Below, piece by piece: positions 7,999-13,972 of a stretch of DNA of 19,803 nucleotides. The position numbers and the translations under genes are program-made. Below the pieces are notes generated by a model. That model made no database searches, was not told the DNA's origin, and saw only the letters and a program-made list of their open reading frames with translations. This DNA comes from JAICLL01 sp035252155 (GTDB lineage Bacteria > Planctomycetota > Planctomycetia > Pirellulales > JAICIG01), in contig DATFDL010000743.1 in NCBI GenBank assembly GCA_035252155.1, forward strand, positions 1 through 19,803. Reading direction: 5' to 3'. Numbering within the stretch: the stretch's first letter is position 1; every line of letters starts with the position of its first letter.

Positions 7999-8195
7999 TC
8001 CTCGTCGCGAATTTCACGGACCAGATCGACGGCAATCTCCACCGTTCCGAACGTTTGGCGCATTTCCTCGCGAAGCCGATCACCGCGATCTCGAATCCGC
8101 CGATAAACGTCGGGCGAAAGCGGCGTGCCGTGAGCGATTCACTCCAACAGGGCTTCGGTATCCGCGTCGAGAGTTGGTTTGGTTTCGATGCTCAT
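7995..8195 (-). pseudogene. VapB-like antitoxin gene broken by an in-frame TGA
   Basis: From ATG 8195 the frame reads MSIETKPTLDADTEALLE, meets TGA at 8141-8139, then continues in the same frame as IAHGTPLSPDVYRRIRDRG and onward to a natural TGA that overlaps the toxin ATG. Total length would be 66 residues, normal for a VapB-type antitoxin, with a helical, charged C-terminus. A single C-to-T change from CGA (Arg) would explain the stop. Because the partner toxin is also truncated, the whole module is most simply a relic. Other genes here use TGA as a true stop, so recoding is unlikely. Confidence 0.65.
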
Positions 8196-8220
8196 GCGAC
8201 CCGTCAATATGTTCACCGTT

Positions 8221-8346
8221 GGATTTTTTAAGGCATAGGCCGGGCACATCAATGCAGCAACGGCGTGGACGAAAACGTGGCCAGAAAAGAGCGCCGCCGA
8301 GGGCAGCCATTCATCGTTGAACTGCCCGGCGATGCCTCAAAAATCC
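8221..8346. repeat. Inverted pair of the 34-base repeat, copy A
   Basis: Left arm 8221-8254 opens GGATTTTTTAAGGCAT and contains CCGGGCA; the right arm (about 8308-8346) is its approximate complement, reading back as GGATTTTTGAGGCAT and CCGGGCA. The 8196-8426 gap otherwise shows no gene. Family consensus: G-rich start, T-run, AGGCAT, two bases, CCGGGCAA, then TnAATG. Confidence 0.7.
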
Positions 8347-8426
8347 ACGGATGCCATTCCGGCGTGCTTTAGAACTTGGCCAGAAATGGACCACCGAGGA
8401 CACGGATCATCGCCTTATGTCAGGCA

Positions 8427-8690
8427 TCAAAAAAGCCTCCGAGCGCCGACTCGAGCGCGCTCGTGGTTGAGCGCCTTCTTCACCTCGGGCCACGTTTCTT
8501 CGTCGTAGCCCGACTCGTCCGTAAGCCAGCCGCGAAATAACTCGACCGCCTCCCGAACTTTCGGCAAACTGAGATCGAGCCGATCGAGCTCGGCGAGTGT
8601 CTCGTTGATGGCCTGTGCGCGGCTTTTCTTTCTGGCCTTTTTGACCCTTGCTTTCGCCCCGTTGCCGCGGCTCGGCTCTCGACGGATCAT
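8427..8690 (-). CDS. Small charged protein of unknown function
   Basis: The 87-residue product starts at ATG 8690. It has a basic N-terminus (RVKKARKKSR), then a helical stretch LDRLDLSLPKVREAVELFRG and the motif DESGYDEETWPEVKKAL at about 57-73, ending GARRLF. I recall similar GYDE-x-x-WP tails in small antitoxin-like proteins of planctomycetes and cyanobacteria, but I cannot name the family, so an antitoxin role is only a guess. The frame is open upstream through the tRNA-Asp gene, whose translation is an artefact, so the start is taken at the first ATG after it. There is no Shine-Dalgarno site. The stop falls in a T-run following GAGCGC/GCGCTC arms, which could end transcription. Confidence 0.5.
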   Translation of the reverse strand: MIRREPSRGNGAKARVKKARKKSRAQAINETLAELDRLDLSLPKVREAVELFRGWLTDESGYDEETWPEVKKALNHERARVGARRLF

Positions 8691-8778
8691 GGAGGATTTT
8701 GGGCAGTGACTCGCCAAGACAATGCAAGCCCTTTCAATGAAGGGGTTTGACACTGCTTGTGCACACATGAAAACCGAG

Positions 8779-8852
<74 letters not shown>

Positions 8853-8869
8853 GGCGTGGCAAACCGTCG

Positions 8870-8897
8870 ATTATAGAATTACGCCCGCCGCCCGCAA
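8870..8897 (-). promoter_or_regulatory. Sigma-70-type promoter of tRNA-Asp
   Basis: On the minus strand TTGCGG (8897-8892), a 16-base spacer and a perfect TATAAT (8875-8870) lie 17 bases before the tRNA 5' end. The -35 box falls inside the decayed fourth membrane-protein gene. Confidence 0.65.
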
Positions 8898-8979
8898 GGT
8901 GGCAGAATCCGCCAAAAAACGCCGCCACGACGAGCGTCAGTCACAAGAGCATCTTCAGGCTGAATTGCGGCCGGGTCAT
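8882..8979 (-). pseudogene. Broken fourth copy of the R-x-Q-F-S-L membrane protein
   Basis: From ATG 8979, five bases after the stop of the preceding gene, the frame reads MTRPQFSLKMLL, then TGA at 8943-8941, then LTLVVAAFFGGF. This matches the start of the 9257-9484 product (MRRPQFTLRALLVVMLVVAAFFAG) on both sides of the stop. A TGG-to-TGA change fits. After GGF the similarity fades and the frame enters the tRNA promoter, so the 3' end is also lost. Confidence 0.7.
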
Positions 8980-8984
8980 CGAGG

Positions 8985-9260
8985 TCACCGTGTCAGGAGG
9001 AAGCCGAACACAACGAGCAAGGCGAAAACCGCGACAGCCCCCAGAAACGCGACGACGACGCGATTGCTGAAGAGGAAACCAACGCCGGCGCCCACCATCA
9101 GCCAGGCCACCATCCAACCGATAAAAAGTGGGACACCCGACTTTGACTCGCGCGCCTCGGCAAGCCCGTTCGCAAAGGCAGCCGCCGAGAGACAGAGCGC
9201 GGAGATGCAGGCCAGCATCCGGGCCAGACTGAACTGAAAACGGCGGGACGTGGAAATCAC
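8985..9260 (-). CDS. Small membrane protein, R-x-Q-F-S-L family, third gene of cluster
   Basis: The 91-residue product starts at GTG 9260, overlapping the previous stop in GTGA, which suggests coupled translation. The N-terminus SRRFQFSLARML leads into a hydrophobic helix (about 14-31), then a short polar loop and two helices (about 44-64 and 67-89): three membrane segments in all. The shared N-terminal motif recalls the R-x-x-QFSLRTLL start frequent in planctomycete membrane proteins; function is unknown. The RRFQF could resemble a Tat motif, but no cleavage site follows. Confidence 0.65.
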   Translation of the reverse strand: MISTSRRFQFSLARMLACISALCLSAAAFANGLAEARESKSGVPLFIGWMVAWLMVGAGVGFLFSNRVVVAFLGAVAVFALLVVFGFLLTR

Positions 9261-9484
9261 TCGCTCTCGCTCGCTACGGGCTGAAGGTGCGTTGTTCCAT
9301 CCGGTAGCGTTATCAGTTTAGCGGGACCGACAAGGGGGTAAACCCTGACGACATCCGCTCGCCTGGCAGCCGCTTTGGCTGCTAGCCGGCGGCGTTCGCG
9401 CTCAAAGCGGATGCCCGCAAAAAACGCGGCCACGACCAGCATGACCACCAGCAACGCTCGGAGGGTGAATTGGGGGCGGCGCAT
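9257..9484 (-). CDS. Small membrane-anchored protein, R-x-Q-F-T-L family, second gene of cluster
   Basis: The 75-residue product starts at ATG 9484, 11 bases after the previous stop. MRRPQFTLRALLVVMLVVAAFFAG gives one membrane helix (about 9-24), followed by a very basic stretch FERERRRLAAKAAARR and a soluble tail of about 30 residues (DVVRVYPLVGPAKLITLPDG). It is probably anchored by its N-terminus. An upstream-extended frame to 9649 exists but overlaps the first gene and looks noncoding. Function unknown. Confidence 0.65.
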   Translation of the reverse strand: MRRPQFTLRALLVVMLVVAAFFAGIRFERERRRLAAKAAARRADVVRVYPLVGPAKLITLPDGTTHLQPVASESE

Positions 9485-9495
9485 GGAGGCCACGA

Positions 9496-9741
9496 TTATA
9501 GTGTACTGAGTGCGTAGATCACCAGCCAAAGGCCTGCGGCGTAACCGAGGATGGCGCCGAGGATTGCTCCTCGTGCCAAGCAGCCGAAGGCCGCGCCGCA
9601 GATGGTGCAGGCGATGATGAATACGGCCACGCTCCACGGCGGTTCGCACCGCGTTGCAGCGAGCAAGGTTCCCATAGCGGTCGCCATGAGTGTTGTGGAG
9701 GCGAAAAGCCTAGCTAAACTGAACTGGAAACGGCGGGGCAT
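9496..9741 (-). CDS. Small membrane protein, R-x-Q-F-S-L family, first gene of cluster
   Basis: The 81-residue product starts at ATG 9741. MPRRFQFSLARLFASTTLMA begins the first helix (about 10-28); two more hydrophobic segments follow (about 35-53 and 57-78, rich in Gly and Ala). It heads a run of three, originally four, head-to-tail genes sharing the N-terminal motif, a tandem-duplication pattern. No clear ribosome site or promoter is seen upstream. Function unknown. Confidence 0.65.
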   Translation of the reverse strand: MPRRFQFSLARLFASTTLMATAMGTLLAATRCEPPWSVAVFIIACTICGAAFGCLARGAILGAILGYAAGLWLVIYALSTL

Positions 9742-9876
9742 TGCGCCAGCGTACCGCGCCGCTGCCGCTCGACGCCAGCCATCGGGCGTTCCGGCTTGGT
9801 TACTTCTTCTCTTGGTTCAGAAAAGGTTCTTCCGCAGAATCGGTGGGGGATGTTCCGTCAAAAGTAATTGAGACGT

Positions 9877-9962
9877 GCGTTTTTTTAGGCATCTCCGGGC
9901 AAATAAATGATGCACGACCGCCAATCGCTCATTTAGTTGCCCGGCCATGCCTTGGAAAACGC
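9877..9962. repeat. Inverted pair of the 34-base repeat, copy B
   Basis: Arms 9877-9910 and 9929-9962 agree at 28 of 34 positions when one is complemented: GCGTTTT, then AGGCAT, CCGGGCAA and TAAATGA. The loop is only 18 bases, so the transcript would form a long hairpin. It sits in the 368-base gap 9742-10109, which otherwise holds only a promoter. Confidence 0.75.
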
Positions 9963-10051
9963 AATGTCGCTCTCCTCCTGGCGCTGAAACCACCCACAGA
10001 GCGGCACAGAGAAACGCCACCGGTACTTTGTCTCGCGACCCAAGATGTTTC

Positions 10052-10078
10052 GTGACATCGCTCCGCCGACGCTATAAT
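10052..10078 (+). promoter_or_regulatory. Promoter candidate for the 10110 frame
   Basis: GTGACA (10052-10057) and a perfect TATAAT (10073-10078) are 15 bases apart, a little short, and lie 32 bases before the ATG at 10110. Confidence 0.45.
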
Positions 10079-10109
10079 CGCGAATGCGGCCAGTGAAAAG
10101 TGACCACCC

Positions 10110-10712
10110 ATGAGAAAGCGCAACTGGGACGAGGAGGCGTGCGACAAGGAGATACGCCTGTTTTACACGCTGGTCTTCGCGGTGGGCGGCGTGATCGGAC
10201 TGTCCGTGCTGGTCTGGCTGCTCGTCTCGGTGTGGACTGCGATTTCAAACCAGGCTCCTCCACAGAATCTGTGGGTGGATCTACGCCTTTCGGTCGCGCG
10301 ACCCTGCGTTTTAAAAAAAGGCATGGCCGGGCAATTGAATGTTGTCACTCCGGTTCAGAAGGCGAAGCCAGAATCGCACCAGGAATCTGACATTCCGAAA
10401 CAGAATGGCATTCATTTGCCCCGGCAATGCCTGAAAAAACGGACCCCTGCGACTGTCGTGCGGCCCAGAGTCAGCGACAGATTCAGCCGCCATCAATCGC
10501 CTCTCCGTTACAGGCCGTATATCCCTTCCCGCGCAAACGGCAAAGCCCGTTCCGATGACCCACGCGGCAGGCGGCCGGAGTCGGTATGGCTTAGAGTTGG
10601 AAGCGGACGAAGAATAGCTTCGGCGGTTTTGACGGCCCTCACCTGGCCTCTCCCGGAGGGAGAGGAATTTGACAGCCCTCACCTGACCTCTCCCAGAGGG
10701 AGAGGAGTTTGA
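10110..10712 (+). CDS. Small membrane protein whose C-terminal two thirds is translated repeat DNA
   Basis: The frame encodes 200 residues, but only about the first 65 look like protein: a charged start MRKRNWDEEACDKEIR and one strong hydrophobic segment at about 17-44. From residue 66 it reads through the 34-base repeat pair (10306-10442), and from about 173 through the 40-base tandem units, giving an Arg/Pro/Ser-rich tail with no fold. The likely story is insertion of repeat DNA at the 3' end of a small membrane-protein gene, removing its stop. Whether the long product is made or stable is unknown. A promoter candidate precedes it. Confidence 0.4.
   Translation: MRKRNWDEEACDKEIRLFYTLVFAVGGVIGLSVLVWLLVSVWTAISNQAPPQNLWVDLRLSVARPCVLKKGMAGQLNVVTPVQKAKPESHQESDIPKQNGIHLPRQCLKKRTPATVVRPRVSDRFSRHQSPLRYRPYIPSRANGKARSDDPRGRRPESVWLRVGSGRRIASAVLTALTWPLPEGEEFDSPHLTSPRGRGV
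10306..10442. repeat. Inverted pair of the 34-base repeat, copy C
   Basis: Left arm 10306-10341 has GCGTTTT, an A-run, AGGCATGGCCGGGCAA and TTGAATG. Right arm 10409-10442 is its approximate complement, reading back CCGTTTTTTCAGGCAT and GCAAATGAATG. The loop is 67 bases. It lies inside the 10110-10712 frame. Confidence 0.75.
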
Positions 10713-10747
10713 CGGCCCTCACTTAATCTCTCACGGAGGGAGAGGAA
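10628..10747. repeat. Three tandem 40-base units with internal palindrome
   Basis: Units at 10628-10667, 10668-10707 and 10708-10747 each begin TTTGACGGCCCTCAC (one base varies) and end in CTCTCCCGGAGGGAGAGG-like palindromes. The third diverges most (TTAAT, TCACGG). Each palindrome could form a hairpin followed by purines, not a T-run. Confidence 0.85.
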
Positions 10748-10809
10748 TTGGTAGGTCGAAGTCGTTTTTCGTCCGCTCCTGAGAGCCTGGCCCCGCGCGG
10801 TTGAGCACG

Positions 10810-10950
10810 ATGCCCGTCTGGTCGATTCTGAAACTTCTCACCAACCATGTGCGGCATTTTGGGCCGCAAGAATGGTTTCTTTCGTTGATCGGCGTCGTCG
10901 TGCTGGGTTTCGTCTGCCTGCGGGGTTTCGGCTCGCGCTCGAACTATTGA
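10810..10950 (+). CDS. Tiny single-pass membrane protein, 46 residues
   Basis: ATG 10810 opens MPVWSILKLLTNHVRHFGPQ, followed by a clean hydrophobic segment (FLSLIGVVVLGFVCL, about 24-38) and a short basic, polar tail GFGSRSNY. The composition is protein-like, and I have an impression of similar tiny proteins in planctomycetes, which I cannot verify. Its last seven bases overlap the end of the opposite-strand gene 10944-11129. No ribosome site is evident. Confidence 0.5.
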   Translation: MPVWSILKLLTNHVRHFGPQEWFLSLIGVVVLGFVCLRGFGSRSNY

Positions 10951-11129
10951 GCACGGGCGTAGCCTTCGAGGATGCGGCCGATCCAAAACAGTGAGGCGCC
11001 GGCCACCCAGAGCGTGAGCATCTGGCCCACCGACACGCGCTCGGCGAGCTGCAAGATCACCGCCAGCGGCACCAGGACAAACAACGCCACGATTTGCAGA
11101 CCTCGTGCGAGTGATTTCATCGACATCAT
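10944..11129 (-). CDS. Small two-helix membrane protein, 61 residues
   Basis: The product MMSMKSLARGLQIVALFVLV and onward has two hydrophobic segments (about 11-28 and 36-52), a short loop AERVSVG between them and a polar tail RILEGYARAQ. The start may be ATG 11129, 11126 or 11120. It lies 49 bases downstream of the MFS gene on the same strand and may be cotranscribed with it. Function unknown. Confidence 0.6.
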   Translation of the reverse strand: MMSMKSLARGLQIVALFVLVPLAVILQLAERVSVGQMLTLWVAGASLFWIGRILEGYARAQ

Positions 11130-11178
11130 TATTGTTGGCCGGCGCGACTTTCGCCAGACGCCTCACCGCGGCTCAGCG

Positions 11179-12501
11179 TCACCTTTGCGCATCGCCCACC
11201 GGCTTGGCCGACCGCACGCGGGTGGGCATCAGCTCCATATCGCGCTTCAGGTATCGCGATCCCAGAAACCAAAACACCGCGCCGACGACGATCGCGCACG
11301 ACACGGCCGAAAAGCCGATGTTCATGTCGCCGCCGAACCGGTCGGCCAGCGCGCCGATGAGGGCGGGCGAAATTGCGTCGCCCAGCAAGTGAATCATAAA
11401 GATATTCACCGCGTAGGCCGTACTGCGGACCGAGGGGTGCGTGACATTGGCGATGATCGTGTTCGTCGGCCCGGTGTTGAAGAACAGAAAAAACTCGGTC
11501 ATGAAAATCCAGATCCACGCCCAGGGGAACGGGCGAAACGGCGTGTGCAACACCAGTTGAAAGCAGGGAAACGCCAGCAGCAACGCCGCCCCCGACACCA
11601 GAAAGTATCCGCCGGCGAAACGCTTGGTGAGCCAATCGCCGGCCAGACCGCCCAACAGCGTGGCGGTGATGCCCGTTACCACCGTGATGGAACCAAAGAT
11701 CAGATTCACGCGCCCCAACTCTCCTTCGCCGCGAAATACGCTCACGTAGTCGGGCATCCAGTACGCCACTCCGCCGATGGCGAACGTGAGGGCCGTCATG
11801 CCCAGCGTGTTGAAGACATACGACGGCGTGCGCAGCAGCATGCCATAATCGGCCAGCCGCGCCCGGTGCTCGACCACGGGCTGGACCTCGGCGCCGCCCC
11901 GGCGTGGGTCGGGCATGAAGAACGACGCCACTCCCAACAACATGCCCGGCACCACCACAATGTAAAACGCCCACCGCCAGTGCCAGTGGTCAGCAATCGT
12001 GCCGCCCAAGGCATAGCCGATGGCGCTGCCGACCGGAATGGCCATGTAGAACCACGAGAGCACCTGGCCGCGGCGTTCGGGCGGAAATAAGTCGGCCAGC
12101 ACGGTGGGCGCAACAGGGCCATACGCCGCTTCGCCCAAGCCCACGAAGAGCCTCGTAAGCCAGAGCATGGTGAAGGTTTGTGCCAGCCCCGACGCCCCGG
12201 ACGCCAAGCTCCAGCCGATCGCCGCCAGGCCGATTAGTTTCCAGCGCGACATGCGTTCGCCCAGACGGCCGAAGATCGGCGCGGTGAGCATATACGACCA
12301 GAGGAACGCGGCGTTCAGCGTGCCCATCTTCGACCGACTTTCTGGATCGTCGGGCGATAAAAACTCGGCCTTGATTTCTGGGACCGCGGCAGCCAGCACA
12401 AAGCGGTCGACGTAGTTGAGCAGGTTGATCGTCAAGAGCAGCCCCACCGTCCAGCGGGCGAGCCGTACCGCGTTGATCTGAGGAACAATCGGAGTAGCCA
12501 A
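11179..12501 (-). CDS. MFS transporter, Spinster-like
   Basis: The 440-residue protein has about 12 membrane helices. NLLNYVDRFVLAAAVPEI (27-44) matches the first helix of the Spinster (Spns) family; GRLGERMSR (78-86) is the MFS loop motif between helices 2 and 3; RLFVGLGEAAYGPVAPTVLAD (117-137) is the helix 4 signature with the Spns-like GEA. Known Spns proteins move lysophospholipids and sphingolipids in animals; bacterial substrates are mostly unknown, so substrate is not assigned. The start is TTG at 12501: a stop lies in frame upstream and no ATG precedes residue 59, which would remove helix 1. GAGG stands seven bases before. It is divergent from the SIS operon, with a repeat element between. 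Confidence 0.85.
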   Translation of the reverse strand: MATPIVPQINAVRLARWTVGLLLTINLLNYVDRFVLAAAVPEIKAEFLSPDDPESRSKMGTLNAAFLWSYMLTAPIFGRLGERMSRWKLIGLAAIGWSLASGASGLAQTFTMLWLTRLFVGLGEAAYGPVAPTVLADLFPPERRGQVLSWFYMAIPVGSAIGYALGGTIADHWHWRWAFYIVVVPGMLLGVASFFMPDPRRGGAEVQPVVEHRARLADYGMLLRTPSYVFNTLGMTALTFAIGGVAYWMPDYVSVFRGEGELGRVNLIFGSITVVTGITATLLGGLAGDWLTKRFAGGYFLVSGAALLLAFPCFQLVLHTPFRPFPWAWIWIFMTEFFLFFNTGPTNTIIANVTHPSVRSTAYAVNIFMIHLLGDAISPALIGALADRFGGDMNIGFSAVSCAIVVGAVFWFLGSRYLKRDMELMPTRVRSAKPVGDAQR

Positions 12502-12557
12502 GCGGGGCCTCGATCTTCAACTGTGCCGGCCGTTGCCTATGCGATACAATGACACCT

Positions 12558-12647
12558 CTGTAGGGAACACCCTCCGTGGCGTTCCGCCCAGGGCGGCGCG
12601 ACGCCGGTTCGCCATTCGCGGAACGCCACAGAGGGCGTTCCCTACAG
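12558..12647. repeat. 90-base inverted-repeat element (MITE-like)
   Basis: Arms of 30 bases at 12558-12587 (CTGTAGGGAACACCCTCCGT and on) and 12618-12647 match at 28 of 30 positions when complemented, around a 30-base centre. It sits in the divergent gap between the MFS and SIS genes, where it could carry or disturb promoters. No transposase is present, so non-autonomous movement is inference. Confidence 0.8.
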
Positions 12648-12686
12648 ACCGTTTTATCGATTACCGATGCTGCGGAGGATTCTCGA

Positions 12687-13325
12687 ATGTTGGGCGCTAC
12701 TTTGCAAGCACCCGCTTATATCGAACGGCTGCAACATGAGCTGACGCGGATCGACCCCCGCGAAATGCACCAGATGGCCGACTGGATTTTCGACGCCTGG
12801 CGGAACGAACGGTTCGTGTTCATTTTTGGCAACGGCGGGTCGGGCACCACCGCCACTCACATGAGCGAAGACCTGGGCAAAAGCTCGCTCCGCGAGTGCG
12901 ACCTGCAAGACGAAACCAAAAAACGCCTCAAGGTGATGAGCCTTACCGACAATCTGGGCTGGATCCTGGCCGTCGGCAACGACTGCGGATACGACCAGAT
13001 TTTCGTGCAGCAACTGATGAACTACGGCGGGCCGGGCGATCTGGCCATCGCCATCAGCGGTTCGGGCAACAGCCCCAATGTGCTCAAGGCCGTCGATTGG
13101 GCCAACCGGCACGGGCTGCGCACGTTTGGCCTCACCGGCTTCGGCGGCGGCAAGCTGAAGCAGATGCAGCAGGCCGGCCTGCACGTGCCGCTGGAGGACA
13201 TGGGAATGGTCGAGAGCATTCATCTGGCGTTGTTTCATTGGGTGCTCAATGACGTTTTCGCCCGGATCAATCGCGAGGGCCGGCACGGCGAGCAGACGGC
13301 CGAATATGCAACGGAACGAAGCTAA
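12687..13325 (+). CDS. SIS-domain phosphosugar isomerase, GmhA-like
   Basis: The 212-residue protein resembles sedoheptulose-7-phosphate isomerase (GmhA), the first step of ADP-heptose synthesis for LPS. GNGGSGTTATHMSEDLGK (48-65) is the phosphate-binding loop with E61 in the place of the catalytic Glu; SGSGNSPN (124-131) is the second phosphate loop; E176-S-I-H-L places H180 where GmhA has its catalytic His. It is about 20 residues longer than GmhA, mostly at the ends. Known GmhA relatives also include DiaA and other sugar isomerases, so the exact substrate is open. ATG 12687 has GGAGG seven bases upstream; the frame is open back into the repeat element but is not coding there. The ferredoxin gene follows after 12 bases. 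Confidence 0.85.
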   Translation: MLGATLQAPAYIERLQHELTRIDPREMHQMADWIFDAWRNERFVFIFGNGGSGTTATHMSEDLGKSSLRECDLQDETKKRLKVMSLTDNLGWILAVGNDCGYDQIFVQQLMNYGGPGDLAIAISGSGNSPNVLKAVDWANRHGLRTFGLTGFGGGKLKQMQQAGLHVPLEDMGMVESIHLALFHWVLNDVFARINREGRHGEQTAEYATERS

Positions 13326-13337
13326 GGAGTCTTAACG

Positions 13338-13703
13338 ATGCCAAAACTGAACGTCGAAGGGGTGGGCCAATTTGATGTGCCGCAGGGCAAGCGCCTGGTG
13401 CTGGCGCTCGAAGATGAAGTGGCCATCGATCAACTGCACTCGTGCGGCGGCAACGCCCGATGCACCACATGCCGGGTTGAGTTTCTTGCCGGCGAGCCGG
13501 ACCAGATGACCGCCGCCGAGAAACAGGTGCTCGCCGCCCGCGGTCTGAGCGGAGTGCGGCTAAGCTGCCAGATGGTTTGCGATCACGACATGAGCGTGCG
13601 GGCCATCAGCCGGCTGGCCGGCAGCGGCAAGAAAGACGTGGGCGCTCGTCCCACCGACGAGATTCAGCCGCAACCGGTCGAGTGGGTCGCTGCCGGTAGC
13701 TGA
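13338..13703 (+). CDS. [2Fe-2S] ferredoxin, adrenodoxin-type
   Basis: The 121-residue protein has the cluster ligands C36, C42 and C45 (C-x5-C-x2-C, the adrenodoxin/Isc spacing, not the plant C-x4-C) and C77 in RLSCQMVC. The N-terminal 30 residues form the expected beta-grasp start. The last 30 residues are a charged, probably flexible tail not found in short ferredoxins. It is an electron carrier; no reductase or oxygenase partner is in the window. An AAGGAG lies eight bases before ATG 13338, and the 12-base gap from the SIS gene indicates an operon. Confidence 0.9.
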   Translation: MPKLNVEGVGQFDVPQGKRLVLALEDEVAIDQLHSCGGNARCTTCRVEFLAGEPDQMTAAEKQVLAARGLSGVRLSCQMVCDHDMSVRAISRLAGSGKKDVGARPTDEIQPQPVEWVAAGS

Positions 13704-13922
13704 CTTCGTGAGAGCCTCGCGTCGTCCGCACTAGCATCCGATCGGTTTGTCATTCACGACCGTAATGGCCTCCGACCGGTTTTGACAGACAAACTCGGTA
13801 AGACGCTGCATTCTTTGTGGGTTGCGGTGGTCTTTTAGGTGCCAGTGGATCGGATTTGGCCATAATCGGAAATCAACCCGGCTGCTGATTGCACGAGATT
13901 GTGACTGCACACCGAGACTTGC

Positions 13923-13943
13923 CGGTTTTGTTTATCAAAACCG
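13923..13943. terminator. Hairpin downstream of the metzincin and ferredoxin genes
   Basis: CGGTTTTG (13923-13930) and CAAAACCG (13936-13943) are exact complements around TTTAT. It lies between two convergent genes, 30 bases past the metzincin stop. The T and A runs are inside the stem, and no T-tail follows, so terminator function is only plausible. The rest of 13704-13972 shows nothing. Confidence 0.4.
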
Positions 13944-13972
13944 ATCCTGAATCCCGGCACAGAGCCACGTAC

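Noticed and set aside
10628..10747. CRISPR array or terminators at the 40-base tandem units
   Set aside because: There are no unique spacers, and the palindromes lack a following T-run.
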